Below, piece by piece: positions 7,220-15,122 of a DNA stretch of 64,000 bases (positions are counted from its first letter, which is position 1; every line of letters begins with the position of its first letter). The translations under genes were made by a program, and so were the position numbers. Source of the stretch: Streptomyces sp. PsTaAH-137. Its GTDB lineage: Bacteria > Actinomycetota > Actinomycetes > Streptomycetales > Streptomycetaceae. The notes under the pieces were generated by a model. The model saw only the letters and a program-made list of their open reading frames with translations, ran no database searches and was not told the DNA's origin. The DNA lies in the NCBI RefSeq assembly GCF_003259365.1, contig NZ_QLLY01000007.1:186001-250000 (forward strand). Direction: 5' to 3'.

Positions 7220-8695
7220 ATGCACGACGCCTCGGAACCCGCAACGCACAGCCCGGCACATAGTGCCACCACCGCCCAGGTCCGCCCCGGGCCTCCGGCG
7301 ACCGACGCCCTCTCGGCCGTCGGCCGCGCGCTCGACGCGATCGGTCTGAACCGGGCCCACAAGCTCATCCTGCTCATGGTGCTGCTCGGCGCCTTCTTCG
7401 ACGTCATGGAGGAGAACTCGCTGGGCGCGGTGGGCCCGGCGCTGAAGGACGTCTGGTCCCTCTCCACCACCGAGCTCGCCTTCCTGCAGACGGTCACGAT
7501 CAGCGCCATGATCATCGGGAAGGTGGTCACCGGGGTCATCGGTGACTACAAGGGCAGGCGCTTCGCCCTGGCGTTCAACCTGTTCCTGTACTGCGCCGGC
7601 GCCCTGATCTGTGCCACCGCCCCCGGCTACGCGGTGCTGGCCCTCGGCCGGTTCGTGGTGGGCATCGGGCTCGGCGGGGAGATGGCCGCCGGAATGACCA
7701 TGCTCAGCGAGCTGGTGCCCACGCGCTTCCGCGGCGCGATGGTCGCGTCCCTGAACGTCGGCGCAGGCGGGCTCGGCAACATGCTGTCCTTCGGCTTCGC
7801 CGCCCTGGTCCTCGGCCCGCTCGGAAACTTCTTCGGCGGCCCGGAGACCAGCTGGCGATGGATGTTCGGCCTGCTCGTGATCCCCGCGGTGCTCGTCGTC
7901 CTCTACCGCCGCTACCTCCCCGAGACCCCGCGCTATCTGGCCTCCCGCGGCCGTGTCGACGAAGCCAACCAGGTGCTGACGCGCCTGGCGTCGGGCCGCC
8001 TGAAGGACACCGGCGCGAAGGTCGTCGAGTACGTGCCGCTGTCGGCGGGCGCGGCCGCCGGGCCGCAGAAGGTACGGCTGTCGGAGGTCTTCCACGGGCG
8101 GCTGCTGCGCCGCACCGCGGCGCTCGCGGTGGCTTCCTGGATGAGCTTCGGCGCCCAGGTCACCGTGCTCGTCCTGATGCCCACCATCCTGGTCGACCAG
8201 GGCTACTCGATCACCAAGAGCCTGACGTTCACCATGGTGATGAACGTCGGCAGCCTCCTGGGCGCCGCCGCCGCGACCTACGCAGCCGCCCACTGGCCGC
8301 GCCGCCTCGTGACCACCGCAGGAGCCCTCGCGGCCTGTCTGACCGCGCTCACCTTCGGCTTCCTCGCGCACGGCTCCGCACTGATCCTGCTGCTCGGCGG
8401 GCTGTTCCAGTTCTTCGTCCTCATGCTGAACAGCACGATCTTCGCGTGGGCGCCGGAGCTGTACCCGACCCGGATACGGGCGTTCGGCACCGCGATGATC
8501 GCCGTGCAGGGAAACATCGCCGGCGCCCTGGTACCGCTCGGAGCAGGGCTCCTCCTCGACAGCTCCGGCGTCGTCGCCGTCTTCGGGGTGATCGCCGTGA
8601 TGTACGCGGTCATGGCCGCCGCGGCGCGCCTCGCCCCTGAGACCTTCGGCAAGCGCCTCGAAGACATCAACTCCGAACCCGTGCAGACCGCTTGA
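7220..8695 (+). CDS. MFS transporter, metabolite:H+ symporter type
   Basis: 491 aa. The ATG at 7220 has an ideal AAGGAGG site nine bases upstream; the frame is open further upstream, but that sequence does not look coding. There are twelve predicted membrane segments. The MFS loop 2-3 motif is GDYKGRR, and G-I-G-L-G-G-E-x-x-A-G with SELVPTRFRG is typical of the sugar/organic-acid porter and AAHS groups. The PETPRYLASRGR motif follows TM6. It is the first gene of a rightward unit under a divergent FCD regulator, so it probably imports the compound handled by the next two products. A 12-bp hairpin separates it from the next gene. Confidence 0.88.
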   Translation: MHDASEPATHSPAHSATTAQVRPGPPATDALSAVGRALDAIGLNRAHKLILLMVLLGAFFDVMEENSLGAVGPALKDVWSLSTTELAFLQTVTISAMIIGKVVTGVIGDYKGRRFALAFNLFLYCAGALICATAPGYAVLALGRFVVGIGLGGEMAAGMTMLSELVPTRFRGAMVASLNVGAGGLGNMLSFGFAALVLGPLGNFFGGPETSWRWMFGLLVIPAVLVVLYRRYLPETPRYLASRGRVDEANQVLTRLASGRLKDTGAKVVEYVPLSAGAAAGPQKVRLSEVFHGRLLRRTAALAVASWMSFGAQVTVLVLMPTILVDQGYSITKSLTFTMVMNVGSLLGAAAATYAAAHWPRRLVTTAGALAACLTALTFGFLAHGSALILLLGGLFQFFVLMLNSTIFAWAPELYPTRIRAFGTAMIAVQGNIAGALVPLGAGLLLDSSGVVAVFGVIAVMYAVMAAAARLAPETFGKRLEDINSEPVQTA

Positions 8696-8706
8696 CCCAC
8701 CCGCAA

Positions 8707-8738
8707 CGCGCCGCACGGGCACGAGGCCGTGCGGCGCG
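8707..8738 (+). terminator. Intercistronic hairpin
   Basis: CGCGCCGCACGG pairs perfectly with CCGTGCGGCGCG around an 8-base loop, 12 bases after the transporter stop and 23 before the next start. It may be a partial terminator or an mRNA-stabilising element that gives the transporter and the downstream genes different expression levels. Confidence 0.6.
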
Positions 8739-8760
8739 GCCCTACAGAGAAGGAACCCCG

Positions 8761-9672
8761 ATGGATCGCCTGCATGTGTCCGCCACCTCGCACTGGCCCA
8801 ACTACCTGCCGGAGTACGTCGCCCGAGAACTCGGCTACTACGAGGACGAAGGGCTCGACTTCTCCCGCTCGGCCCCCGACGACTGGACGGACGTACTGAC
8901 CGACCTCGCCGAAGGCCGGGCCGATGTGGTGCTCGGCGGACTGTGGGTCCCCGCGATGTTCCACGGCCGTGGCCGCGAGTACGTTCCCTTTGCCCAGCTC
9001 AACGGCGTGAACCCCAAGGTGCTCGTCACCCGCGAGCCGGTCGCGGACTTCTCCCTCAAGGACCTCGAGGGCAAGGTCGTCCTGGCCCCCGGCGCCGGCG
9101 GCACCGCCCCGTACGTCCACACCGCCGGACTCATGCGGCAGGCCGGTGTCGATATGGCGCGGGTGCGCTGGGTGCGGGACCTGTCCGGCTCGCTGCTCCT
9201 CGACATGTTCCTGCACGGGGCGGGTGACGCGCTGGTCACCGATGCCGTCAACGGCGCGTTCCTGCAGCGCGCGGGCCAGGCGCACATCGCCTTCCGGCAC
9301 GACCGGGCCGGTGGCGCCATGCCCAACAGCGTCTACTACACCTCGCGCGCCGTACTCGACCGCGACGACAAGGTCATCGGCCGTTTCTGCCGCGCCCTGC
9401 GGCGCGCGTACGACTGGCTCGGGCAGCACGAGGCGGCCGAGCTGTCGGACCTGCTCAAGCGCGAATGGCCGGGCCTCGACACGGAGTTCCTGGTCACGGT
9501 CGTCGACGATCTGCGGGCCAGTGGCCTGTGGGACGACATCCGCATCGACGAGCAGGGCCACGACTCGTGGATGCGGATCCTGGCGGACGACGGTCTCATC
9601 GACGCACCGATCCCGTACGCCGATCTCGTCGATCCCCGACCGGCCGCGGAGGCGACGGTGGTGCGTCCGTGA
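8761..9672 (+). CDS. NMT1/THI5-like protein without export signal
   Basis: 303 aa from the ATG at 8761. The fold is that of periplasmic-binding-like NMT1/THI5 proteins: HVSATSHWPNYLPEYVARELGYYEDEGLDF, then G-R-A-D-V-V-L-G-G, L-E-G-K-V-V-L-A-P-G-A-G-G, and a C-terminal helical lobe. Most bacterial members are lipoproteins feeding ABC importers. This one has no hydrophobic leader or lipobox, even with the upstream in-frame codons included, and no permease or ATPase gene is nearby. It may be a cytosolic binding protein or an enzyme, since yeast THI5 is a synthase. It is followed by a GTGA-overlapping cyclodeaminase-family gene. Confidence 0.75.
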   Translation: MDRLHVSATSHWPNYLPEYVARELGYYEDEGLDFSRSAPDDWTDVLTDLAEGRADVVLGGLWVPAMFHGRGREYVPFAQLNGVNPKVLVTREPVADFSLKDLEGKVVLAPGAGGTAPYVHTAGLMRQAGVDMARVRWVRDLSGSLLLDMFLHGAGDALVTDAVNGAFLQRAGQAHIAFRHDRAGGAMPNSVYYTSRAVLDRDDKVIGRFCRALRRAYDWLGQHEAAELSDLLKREWPGLDTEFLVTVVDDLRASGLWDDIRIDEQGHDSWMRILADDGLIDAPIPYADLVDPRPAAEATVVRP

Positions 9673-10670
9673 GCGGCCTCCTGATACTGAACCGGTCCGA
9701 GGTCCGCGCCACGCTCGACATGGCCCAGGTCGTCGAGGCGGTGGAAGAGGCCCACGCGGCCCTGTCGTCGGGCACCGCGGTGCAGCCGCCGCGTTCCGTG
9801 GCCGAGGTGCCCGGCACGTCGACCATGCTGGTGCCGATGCTCGCGGCGGTCGGGCCGCACGGCGCCGCCGGCGTCAAACTGCTGGCGGACACCCCCGACA
9901 ACCGGGCCCGCTCGCTGCCCACCCAGCAGTCGCTGATCCTGCTGGTCGACCCCGTCACGGGAGCTCCCGAGGCGCTCCTGGACGGCGCGGCCGTCACCCA
10001 GTTCCGTACCGCGGCCGCCTCCGCGGTGGCGACGCGGCACCTCGCCCGTCCGGGCGGATCGCCGCAGACCCTCGGTCTGGTGGGCGCGGGCAACCAGGCG
10101 CGCACCCATCTCGCGGCCATCCGCCACGTCCGCGAGATCGACCGGGTCGTGGTGTGGAGCCGCAGCGCGGAGACGGTCGAGGCGTTCCGTGAGCACGCGC
10201 GGGAGCACGCGGCGGGTGTGGAGGTCGTCGTCGGTTCCTCGCCGGAAGAGGTGGTGCGCGGCGCCGACATCGTGTGCACGCTGACCCCGTCGCACACCCC
10301 GCTGGTCGAGGGCCGCTGGTTCCGGCCGGGACAGCACATCAACGCGGTCGGGGCACCGCCCCGGCCCGACCACCGCGAGATCGACACCGAGGGCATCGCC
10401 CGCAGCCGGGTCGTCGTCGACAGCTACGACACGGCGCTGGCGGAATCCGGTGACATGCTCCTCCCTGTCGCCGAGGGCGCGATCACCACGGACCATTTCC
10501 GCACCGAACTGGGCGCGGTGATCAACGGCAGCACGCCCGGCCGACGCCACGAGGACGACATCACGCTCTACAACTCGGTCGGCGTCGGCATCCAGGACAT
10601 GTCCACCGCCCGCCTGGTCGTGGACATCGCCCGGAGCAAGAACCTCGGTACCGAGCTGCGGATGTCCTGA
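9669..10670 (+). CDS. Ornithine cyclodeaminase / mu-crystallin family protein
   Basis: 333 aa. The GTG at 9669 overlaps the preceding stop by 4 bases (GTGA), implying translational coupling. Features are VVEAVEEAHAALSSG, the early V-K-L-L-A-D near residue 55, QFRTAAASAVATRHLA, the NAD site L-G-L-V-G-A-G-N-Q-A-R-T-H, and a GADIVCTLTPSHTPL segment. Family members include ornithine cyclodeaminase, alanine dehydrogenase, ketimine reductases and siderophore-precursor synthases, all NAD(P)-linked imine chemistry. The partners (MFS importer and THI5-like protein) suggest catabolism or salvage of a small amino compound. Confidence 0.85.
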   Translation: MSGLLILNRSEVRATLDMAQVVEAVEEAHAALSSGTAVQPPRSVAEVPGTSTMLVPMLAAVGPHGAAGVKLLADTPDNRARSLPTQQSLILLVDPVTGAPEALLDGAAVTQFRTAAASAVATRHLARPGGSPQTLGLVGAGNQARTHLAAIRHVREIDRVVVWSRSAETVEAFREHAREHAAGVEVVVGSSPEEVVRGADIVCTLTPSHTPLVEGRWFRPGQHINAVGAPPRPDHREIDTEGIARSRVVVDSYDTALAESGDMLLPVAEGAITTDHFRTELGAVINGSTPGRRHEDDITLYNSVGVGIQDMSTARLVVDIARSKNLGTELRMS

Positions 10671-10684
10671 CCCGCCCCGGAAAC

Positions 10685-10736
10685 GCGCTGCCCGCCGCTC
10701 GCCGGGATCGAGCCGGCGGGCAGCGCCCCCTCACAC
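10685..10736 (+). terminator. Terminator of the transporter-cyclodeaminase unit
   Basis: A 13-bp perfect stem, GCGCTGCCCGCCG with its complement, and a 26-base loop lie 15 bases after the cyclodeaminase stop. The next gene is convergent. Confidence 0.65.
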
Positions 10737-10782
10737 CCCGACGCCCCTCACACCCTGACGCCCTCGTCTCCTCCGGCCACGC

Positions 10783-11385
10783 TCAGAAGCCCCGCCAGAC
10801 GTTGTCGAAGGCGGCGTCCTCGATCTCCTTGCGCTGCCGGACGGCTTCGAGTTCCATCACCGCGTTGCCGACGGCGGCCAGCACGGCGGTGACCGCGTCG
10901 TCGCCGATCTCCCGGTCCGCTTCCGGGTCCTCGTCCGCCGCCCCGGCCGCCGCCACCAGGACCGCCAGGACGGGGTCACCCGACGCACGGCGTTCCTCGG
11001 CGCGGGCGCGGGCCTCCGGGTCGACGTCGACACGTCGCCCCAGCAGTGGCTTGCGGCGGCCTCGCCCGCGGGTTCCCGGCCCGGCGCTCTCCAGCTCCTC
11101 GACATACGCGGCGGCGAGTCCGTTGCCGCGCCGCCACAGCCAGTCCTCGACCGTCTCGAAGGGCTCGTCGCGCACCAGCGCCGCGGCGGCCTCGTCCAGG
11201 AGCCGGTCACCCGTCCGCGTCGGCGGACCGGGCACCAGCCGGTCCTCGGTGAGGGCGAGCGCGCCGGCGCCGACCAGGTCGATCGCCTCGGCACCCGCGA
11301 GCGCGAGGGAGAGGTCGCCCTGCTCCACATCGCGGCCCTGCGCCGCGTCCAGGGCGACAAGGGCGAGATCCCGTGCAGTGGTCAT
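10783..11385 (-). CDS. GPP34 / GOLPH3-fold protein
   Basis: 200 aa from the ATG at 11385, with GGAG 5 bases upstream; a GTG two codons earlier is possible. The pattern ARDLALVALDA, then L-S-L-A-L-A-G-A-E-A-I-D-L, L-T-E-D-R-L-V and late helical repeats fits the GPP34 family. This is the bacterial version of the eukaryotic Golgi phosphoprotein 3/Vps74 fold, an amphitropic lipid-binding protein. Streptomycetes carry several paralogues of unknown function. Its basic patch TRGRGRRKPLLGRR near residue 105 could bind an acidic membrane. It has no operon partner. Confidence 0.75.
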   Translation of the reverse strand: MTTARDLALVALDAAQGRDVEQGDLSLALAGAEAIDLVGAGALALTEDRLVPGPPTRTGDRLLDEAAAALVRDEPFETVEDWLWRRGNGLAAAYVEELESAGPGTRGRGRRKPLLGRRVDVDPEARARAEERRASGDPVLAVLVAAAGAADEDPEADREIGDDAVTAVLAAVGNAVMELEAVRQRKEIEDAAFDNVWRGF

Positions 11386-11481
11386 CAGCACTCCAGGTCG
11401 TTCGTGAGCCCCCTTCGGGCCGAGTCTCCCACGGCCCCTCCCCCACCGCTCCGGACAGCGCGGCGATCCGGGGGTCCCGCT

Positions 11482-13362
11482 TCAGAGCTTTCGGCAGTAC
11501 AGCGCGTCCGGAGTTCCGGCGCGGCCGATGGCTGTCGAGAAGGCGAGGCCGGCCGCGTACTCGTCGGCGTCGCACTGCGCCTTGTAGAAACCGCTCGCGT
11601 AGTCGCCGCCCTCCCCGGAGGCGGGGCGGGAGTCACCGCGGTCGTCCCACAGAGTGCGGCCGGTGCCCGCGAGAGGGACGCGCGCGAGTGAGCACAGGGC
11701 GGCGGAGACCTTGTTGCCGCGGACGCTGTAGCCGGTCATGAACTGCCCGGTCGCGCACTGGTACTTCGTGAACCGGCTCGCCCAGTTCGTGGTGACGTTG
11801 GCCTCCGAGGTGACCTTGACAGGCGCGCCGGAGCCCGCGAGGTCCGCGATGCCGGCGTCGGTGCACAGGCCGCCCTGGCCCCGCTGGCTGATGCCGATCA
11901 GCCGCTGGTCGTCGGGGCAGGACAGTTTCCGGGCGCCGCTGTCCCAGTCCGCGGCTGCCCTCAGTGAACGGTTGGCGTCGGTGTGCGTGGCCTTCAGCAT
12001 CGACCACGTACGCACGGATGGGACGGGTCCCTGCTGTCCGGCGGCGGAGGTGAGGCGGCGCCACGCGGTGCCGCGCCAGTCGTCGGCGTCCAGGACGCTG
12101 CGCGCGGCACCGCTGGTGTCGTAGCGGATCAGACCCCATTGATTGCCCTGGTCGCCGTCCTGGAAGCCGACGGCCGGCCAATACGCGAAGTCGAGGTCGT
12201 GGTCGACGAGGAAGTCGACGGTGTTGGCGAACCAGGTTCGCTCCTTGGCGTCCGCGTCCTTGCCGACGCCGAACTCGCTGATCCACACCGGCGCGGTGAA
12301 GTGGCGGTCGGGGGTGTCCGCTACATAGGAGGCGGTGTCGCGCATGGTCCGGAACAGGTCGTCGCGGCTGAGATCGCGGTAGCGGGCGTCGGTGGTCTCG
12401 CCGACGCCGGTCGCGCCGCTGTGCCTCGGGCCGGTGTAGCCGTAGAAGTGGGCGGCGTAGACGAGCTTGTGGGAGCGGACCAGCGTGTTCGACAGGATGG
12501 CGAGGGGTTTCAGCATCGGACGGTCGTGCCAGAACCCGTCGACCGGGATTCCGGCCCAGTTGATGCCTTCGACCATGATGAGCAGGTCCGGGTTGGCGTC
12601 CTTGAGGATCAGGTCGCCGGCCTGCTGGGCGGCGGCGGCCCAGTCGTGGGAGTCGCCCAGTCCCCAGTTGGGGTCGTCGAGTACGTCGCGGCGGACCTCG
12701 TTGCGCAGGTCGGCGCCGACGACGCGGGGGTTGGCGCGGTAGCGCTTGGCCATGAAGACCCAGTCGTCCAGCCACTTCTGCGTGCTCTGGCCGCTGTTCC
12801 AGCGTTCGTTGCCGTCGACGCCGCAGCACCAACGGGTCGTGGTGGTGTGGTTGTTGAGGATGACCGCGAGCCCGGCGTCGGTGAGCGCGCGGACCGTCCG
12901 GTCGAACACCTCGAGCGGGCGCAGACCATTCAGCTCCGGGTTGGCGGTCAGCCCGGTCACCGGCTTGGTGTCGCCGATCATCTCGTCGGAGAAGGGGAGG
13001 CGGACGCTGTTCAGCCCGAGGCCCTGGAAGTCGGCGACGATCCGGCTCATCGGCACCCGGTCGAGGCCGAGCGGCGCGCGGTGTCCGACCTCTCCGGCGT
13101 GGTTGTGCGCCGGGTCGTCGACGGAGCCGGAGCCGTCCCATGTGCCGCTGGCGCCGTGCCAGTTGCCCGACTTGAGCTTGAAGCGTCTTCCGTCGGCGTC
13201 GACGACGTAGCGGCCGCGCGTGCTGAGCGGCGCGGTCCAGGAGTCCGCGAGGCCCGCTGCCGGAGCGGCCCGGTTCTCCCCGGCAGTGGCGGGCGTCGGC
13301 ACGGCGAGCGCGACCAGCAGAGCGGTGACCGCGCAGGAGATCGCACTGGGGAAAAGGCGCAC
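11482..13362 (-). CDS. Secreted glycoside hydrolase family 5 (cellulase-like) enzyme
   Basis: 626 aa from a GTG at 13362 giving VRLFPSAISCAVTALLVALA and a cleavable signal peptide. The GH5 barrel occupies about residues 50-440: G-L-N-S-V-R-L-P-F near the start, the acid/base Glu in D-L-R-N-E-V, and the nucleophile Glu in WISEFGVGKD. The last ~150 residues (from about 470) are a separate Cys-containing module (C-P-D-D-Q-R-L-I-G, C-x-A-x-x-F-M-T-G-Y, L-Y-C-R-K-L at the end), perhaps carbohydrate-binding. It would cut beta-glucan or a related polysaccharide outside the cell. It is monocistronic. Confidence 0.85.
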   Translation of the reverse strand: MRLFPSAISCAVTALLVALAVPTPATAGENRAAPAAGLADSWTAPLSTRGRYVVDADGRRFKLKSGNWHGASGTWDGSGSVDDPAHNHAGEVGHRAPLGLDRVPMSRIVADFQGLGLNSVRLPFSDEMIGDTKPVTGLTANPELNGLRPLEVFDRTVRALTDAGLAVILNNHTTTTRWCCGVDGNERWNSGQSTQKWLDDWVFMAKRYRANPRVVGADLRNEVRRDVLDDPNWGLGDSHDWAAAAQQAGDLILKDANPDLLIMVEGINWAGIPVDGFWHDRPMLKPLAILSNTLVRSHKLVYAAHFYGYTGPRHSGATGVGETTDARYRDLSRDDLFRTMRDTASYVADTPDRHFTAPVWISEFGVGKDADAKERTWFANTVDFLVDHDLDFAYWPAVGFQDGDQGNQWGLIRYDTSGAARSVLDADDWRGTAWRRLTSAAGQQGPVPSVRTWSMLKATHTDANRSLRAAADWDSGARKLSCPDDQRLIGISQRGQGGLCTDAGIADLAGSGAPVKVTSEANVTTNWASRFTKYQCATGQFMTGYSVRGNKVSAALCSLARVPLAGTGRTLWDDRGDSRPASGEGGDYASGFYKAQCDADEYAAGLAFSTAIGRAGTPDALYCRKL

Positions 13363-13432
13363 GACAACACCCGTCTGCCGACGATTCGGGCCTCGACGAT
13401 AAGGCAGGCGGGCACGGTTTTGAAGGTCGCGT

Positions 13433-13476
13433 CGGCGGGAGAGGGGCTCCGCACGTGCGGAGCCCCTCTCCCGCCG
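13433..13476. terminator. 44-bp perfect palindrome, terminator of the OYE gene
   Basis: The sequence is an uninterrupted perfect palindrome centred on CACGTG, with arms CGGCGGGAGAGGGGCTCCGC and complement. As RNA it would form an 18-20 bp stem with a tiny loop. It lies 38 bases past the old-yellow-enzyme stop and before the GH5 promoter region, so it most likely insulates the two. Confidence 0.8.
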
Positions 13477-13514
13477 GATCGCTCGTCCCGTCCCGGAAGC
13501 GGACGGGTGCGGGA

Positions 13515-14639
13515 TCAGCTGAGCGTCTTCACCGCGGCGGCGTCGTACGGCTTCAGCTCGTCGAAGCGGTCGTCGAGCACCTTGGCCGCCCATTCGGGGT
13601 CCTGGAGCAGCGCGCGGCCGACGGCGACCATGTCGAACTCCTCGGCCTCCAGGCGGTCGAGGAGGTTGTCGATGCTCTTGACCGGCGAGCCCTCGCCCTG
13701 GAAGGCACCCATGAAGTCGCCGTCGAGGCCGACCGAGCCGACGCTGATGACCTGCTTGCCGGTGAGCTTCTTCGTCCAGCCGGCCAGGTTCAGGTCGGCG
13801 CCGTCGAACTCGGGCAGCCAGTAGCGGCGGGTGGAGGCGTGGAACACGTCGACGCCGGCCGCGGCGAGCGGGGCCAGGATCGCCTCCAGTTCCTGCGGGG
13901 TCTCGGCGAGCCGGGCGGTGTAGTCCTGCTGCTTCCACTGCGAGTAGCGGAACAGGATCGGGAAGTCCGGGGAGACCTTCTCGCGGACCGCCGCGACGAT
14001 CTCCGCGGCGAACTTCGTCCGGGCCACCGGGTCGCCGCCGTAGGCGTCGGTGCGCCGGTTCGTGCCCTCCCACAGGAACTGGTCGAGCAGGTAGCCGTGG
14101 GCGCCGTGCAGCTCCACGCCGTCGAAGCCGATGCGCTCGGCGTCCGCGGCGGCCTGGGCGAACGCGTTGACGACGTCGTCCAGGTCTCCCTGCGTCATGG
14201 CCTTGCCGGTGGCCTCGGCGCCCGCGGTGACCAGGCCGGAGGGGCCGACGGCGGGGGCCTGCGGATACGGGGCGTCGCCGTCCTTGCGGACCATGCCGAT
14301 GTGCCACAGCTGCGGGACGATGGTGCCGCCCGCCGCGTGCACGTCCTCGGCGACCTTTGCCCAGCCGGCCAGCTGCTCCGTACCGTGGAACCGGGGCACC
14401 CGGTCGCTCTGCCCGGCCGAGTCGTGACCGACGTACGTCCCCTCGGTGACGATGAGACCGACTCCGGCGGCGGCCCGCCGCGCGTAGTAGGAGCGCACGT
14501 CCTCTCCGGGGATGCCGCCCGGGGAGAACATGCGCGTCATCGGGGCCATCACGATCCGGTTCGGAACGGTGAGGCCGCCCAGCGCGATCGGGCGGGACAG
14601 CAGGCGAGCCGCGCGTGAGGCGGGCGTCGTGGCGGTCAC
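13515..14639 (-). CDS. Old yellow enzyme (NADH:flavin oxidoreductase)
   Basis: 374 aa from a GTG with GAGGAG 5 bases upstream. The TIM barrel has FMN-binding L-T-V-P-N-R-I-V-M-A-P-M-T-R near residue 22, Q-L-W-H-I-G-M, the substrate His pair in H-G-A-H-G-Y-L-L-D-Q-F-L and the R-x-R-x-D-x-Y-G-G segment. OYEs reduce activated C=C bonds (enones, nitro-alkenes) with NAD(P)H and are often induced by electrophiles. The upstream inverted repeat at 14692-14711 may bind the regulator; none is encoded next to it. Confidence 0.92.
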   Translation of the reverse strand: MTATTPASRAARLLSRPIALGGLTVPNRIVMAPMTRMFSPGGIPGEDVRSYYARRAAAGVGLIVTEGTYVGHDSAGQSDRVPRFHGTEQLAGWAKVAEDVHAAGGTIVPQLWHIGMVRKDGDAPYPQAPAVGPSGLVTAGAEATGKAMTQGDLDDVVNAFAQAAADAERIGFDGVELHGAHGYLLDQFLWEGTNRRTDAYGGDPVARTKFAAEIVAAVREKVSPDFPILFRYSQWKQQDYTARLAETPQELEAILAPLAAAGVDVFHASTRRYWLPEFDGADLNLAGWTKKLTGKQVISVGSVGLDGDFMGAFQGEGSPVKSIDNLLDRLEAEEFDMVAVGRALLQDPEWAAKVLDDRFDELKPYDAAAVKTLS

Positions 14640-14691
14640 AGGTACTCCTCGAAGAATGCAGGGTTAACCGGTTGGTATGTGAGCGTGCATT

Positions 14692-14711
14692 GTTACAGCC
14701 TCTGAAGTAAC
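14692..14711. promoter_or_regulatory. Inverted repeat GTTAC-N10-GTAAC upstream of the OYE gene
   Basis: The repeat lies about 55 bases before the OYE start in an AT-rich patch that also has GGTTAACCGGTT at 14663-14674. HxlR-type redox regulators bind sites of the GTTAC/GTAAC kind, so one acting in trans is plausible. This is inference from pattern only. Confidence 0.4.
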
Positions 14712-14781
14712 TGCTCGTACGGGGTGCGCATTCCCCGCGCGCGGTTCGCCCTGGTAGGGGGACCGTACGTAGCGTGGGGGC

Positions 14782-15075
14782 ATGATCGGTATGACGCAGA
14801 TCGAGAGCGACGAGGCCCGTCGGATCGTGGAGGCCGAGCTGGTGCTCCCGGCCGGTGAGCTCCTCGACATCGCCGAGGCGCGGCACCCCGGCGGCAGGGG
14901 TGCGCTGGGGCTGGAGTTCGGCCGCTACGCGGGGAGCGCGAGTCGCTACCTGTTCGCGACCGAGGTGGAGGACGAGGAGGGCACCGTCTGGCGGCTGCTC
15001 CTGGACGCGCACTCCGGGGAGATCGTTCAGGACGTGGAGGTGCCCGAGGAGGAGACCTCGCCGGCGTCCGAATGA
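14782..15075 (+). CDS. Small acidic protein, PepSY-like
   Basis: 97 aa, strongly acidic (V-E-V-P-E-E-E-T near the end). The pattern EARRIVEAELVLPAGELLDI, then F-A-T-E-V-E-D-E-E-G-T-V-W-R-L-L-L-D-A-H-S-G-E-I-V resembles one PepSY repeat, but there is no signal peptide or membrane segment. The function is unknown. A G-rich ribosome site precedes the ATG; a second ATG three codons on is an alternative. It may be co-transcribed with the YdcF gene 47 bases downstream. Confidence 0.7.
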   Translation: MIGMTQIESDEARRIVEAELVLPAGELLDIAEARHPGGRGALGLEFGRYAGSASRYLFATEVEDEEGTVWRLLLDAHSGEIVQDVEVPEEETSPASE

Positions 15076-15122
15076 CGCGGTGCAGGGCGGGTGCGAGCCG
15101 TGATCGGGCGTGTCACTAGCAT

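Noticed and set aside
11482..15012. A 1176-codon open frame on the minus strand suggesting a giant GH5 fusion
   Set aside because: The part beyond 13362 is the out-of-frame shadow of the OYE gene; a signal peptide and GTG start at 13362 define the real GH5 protein.
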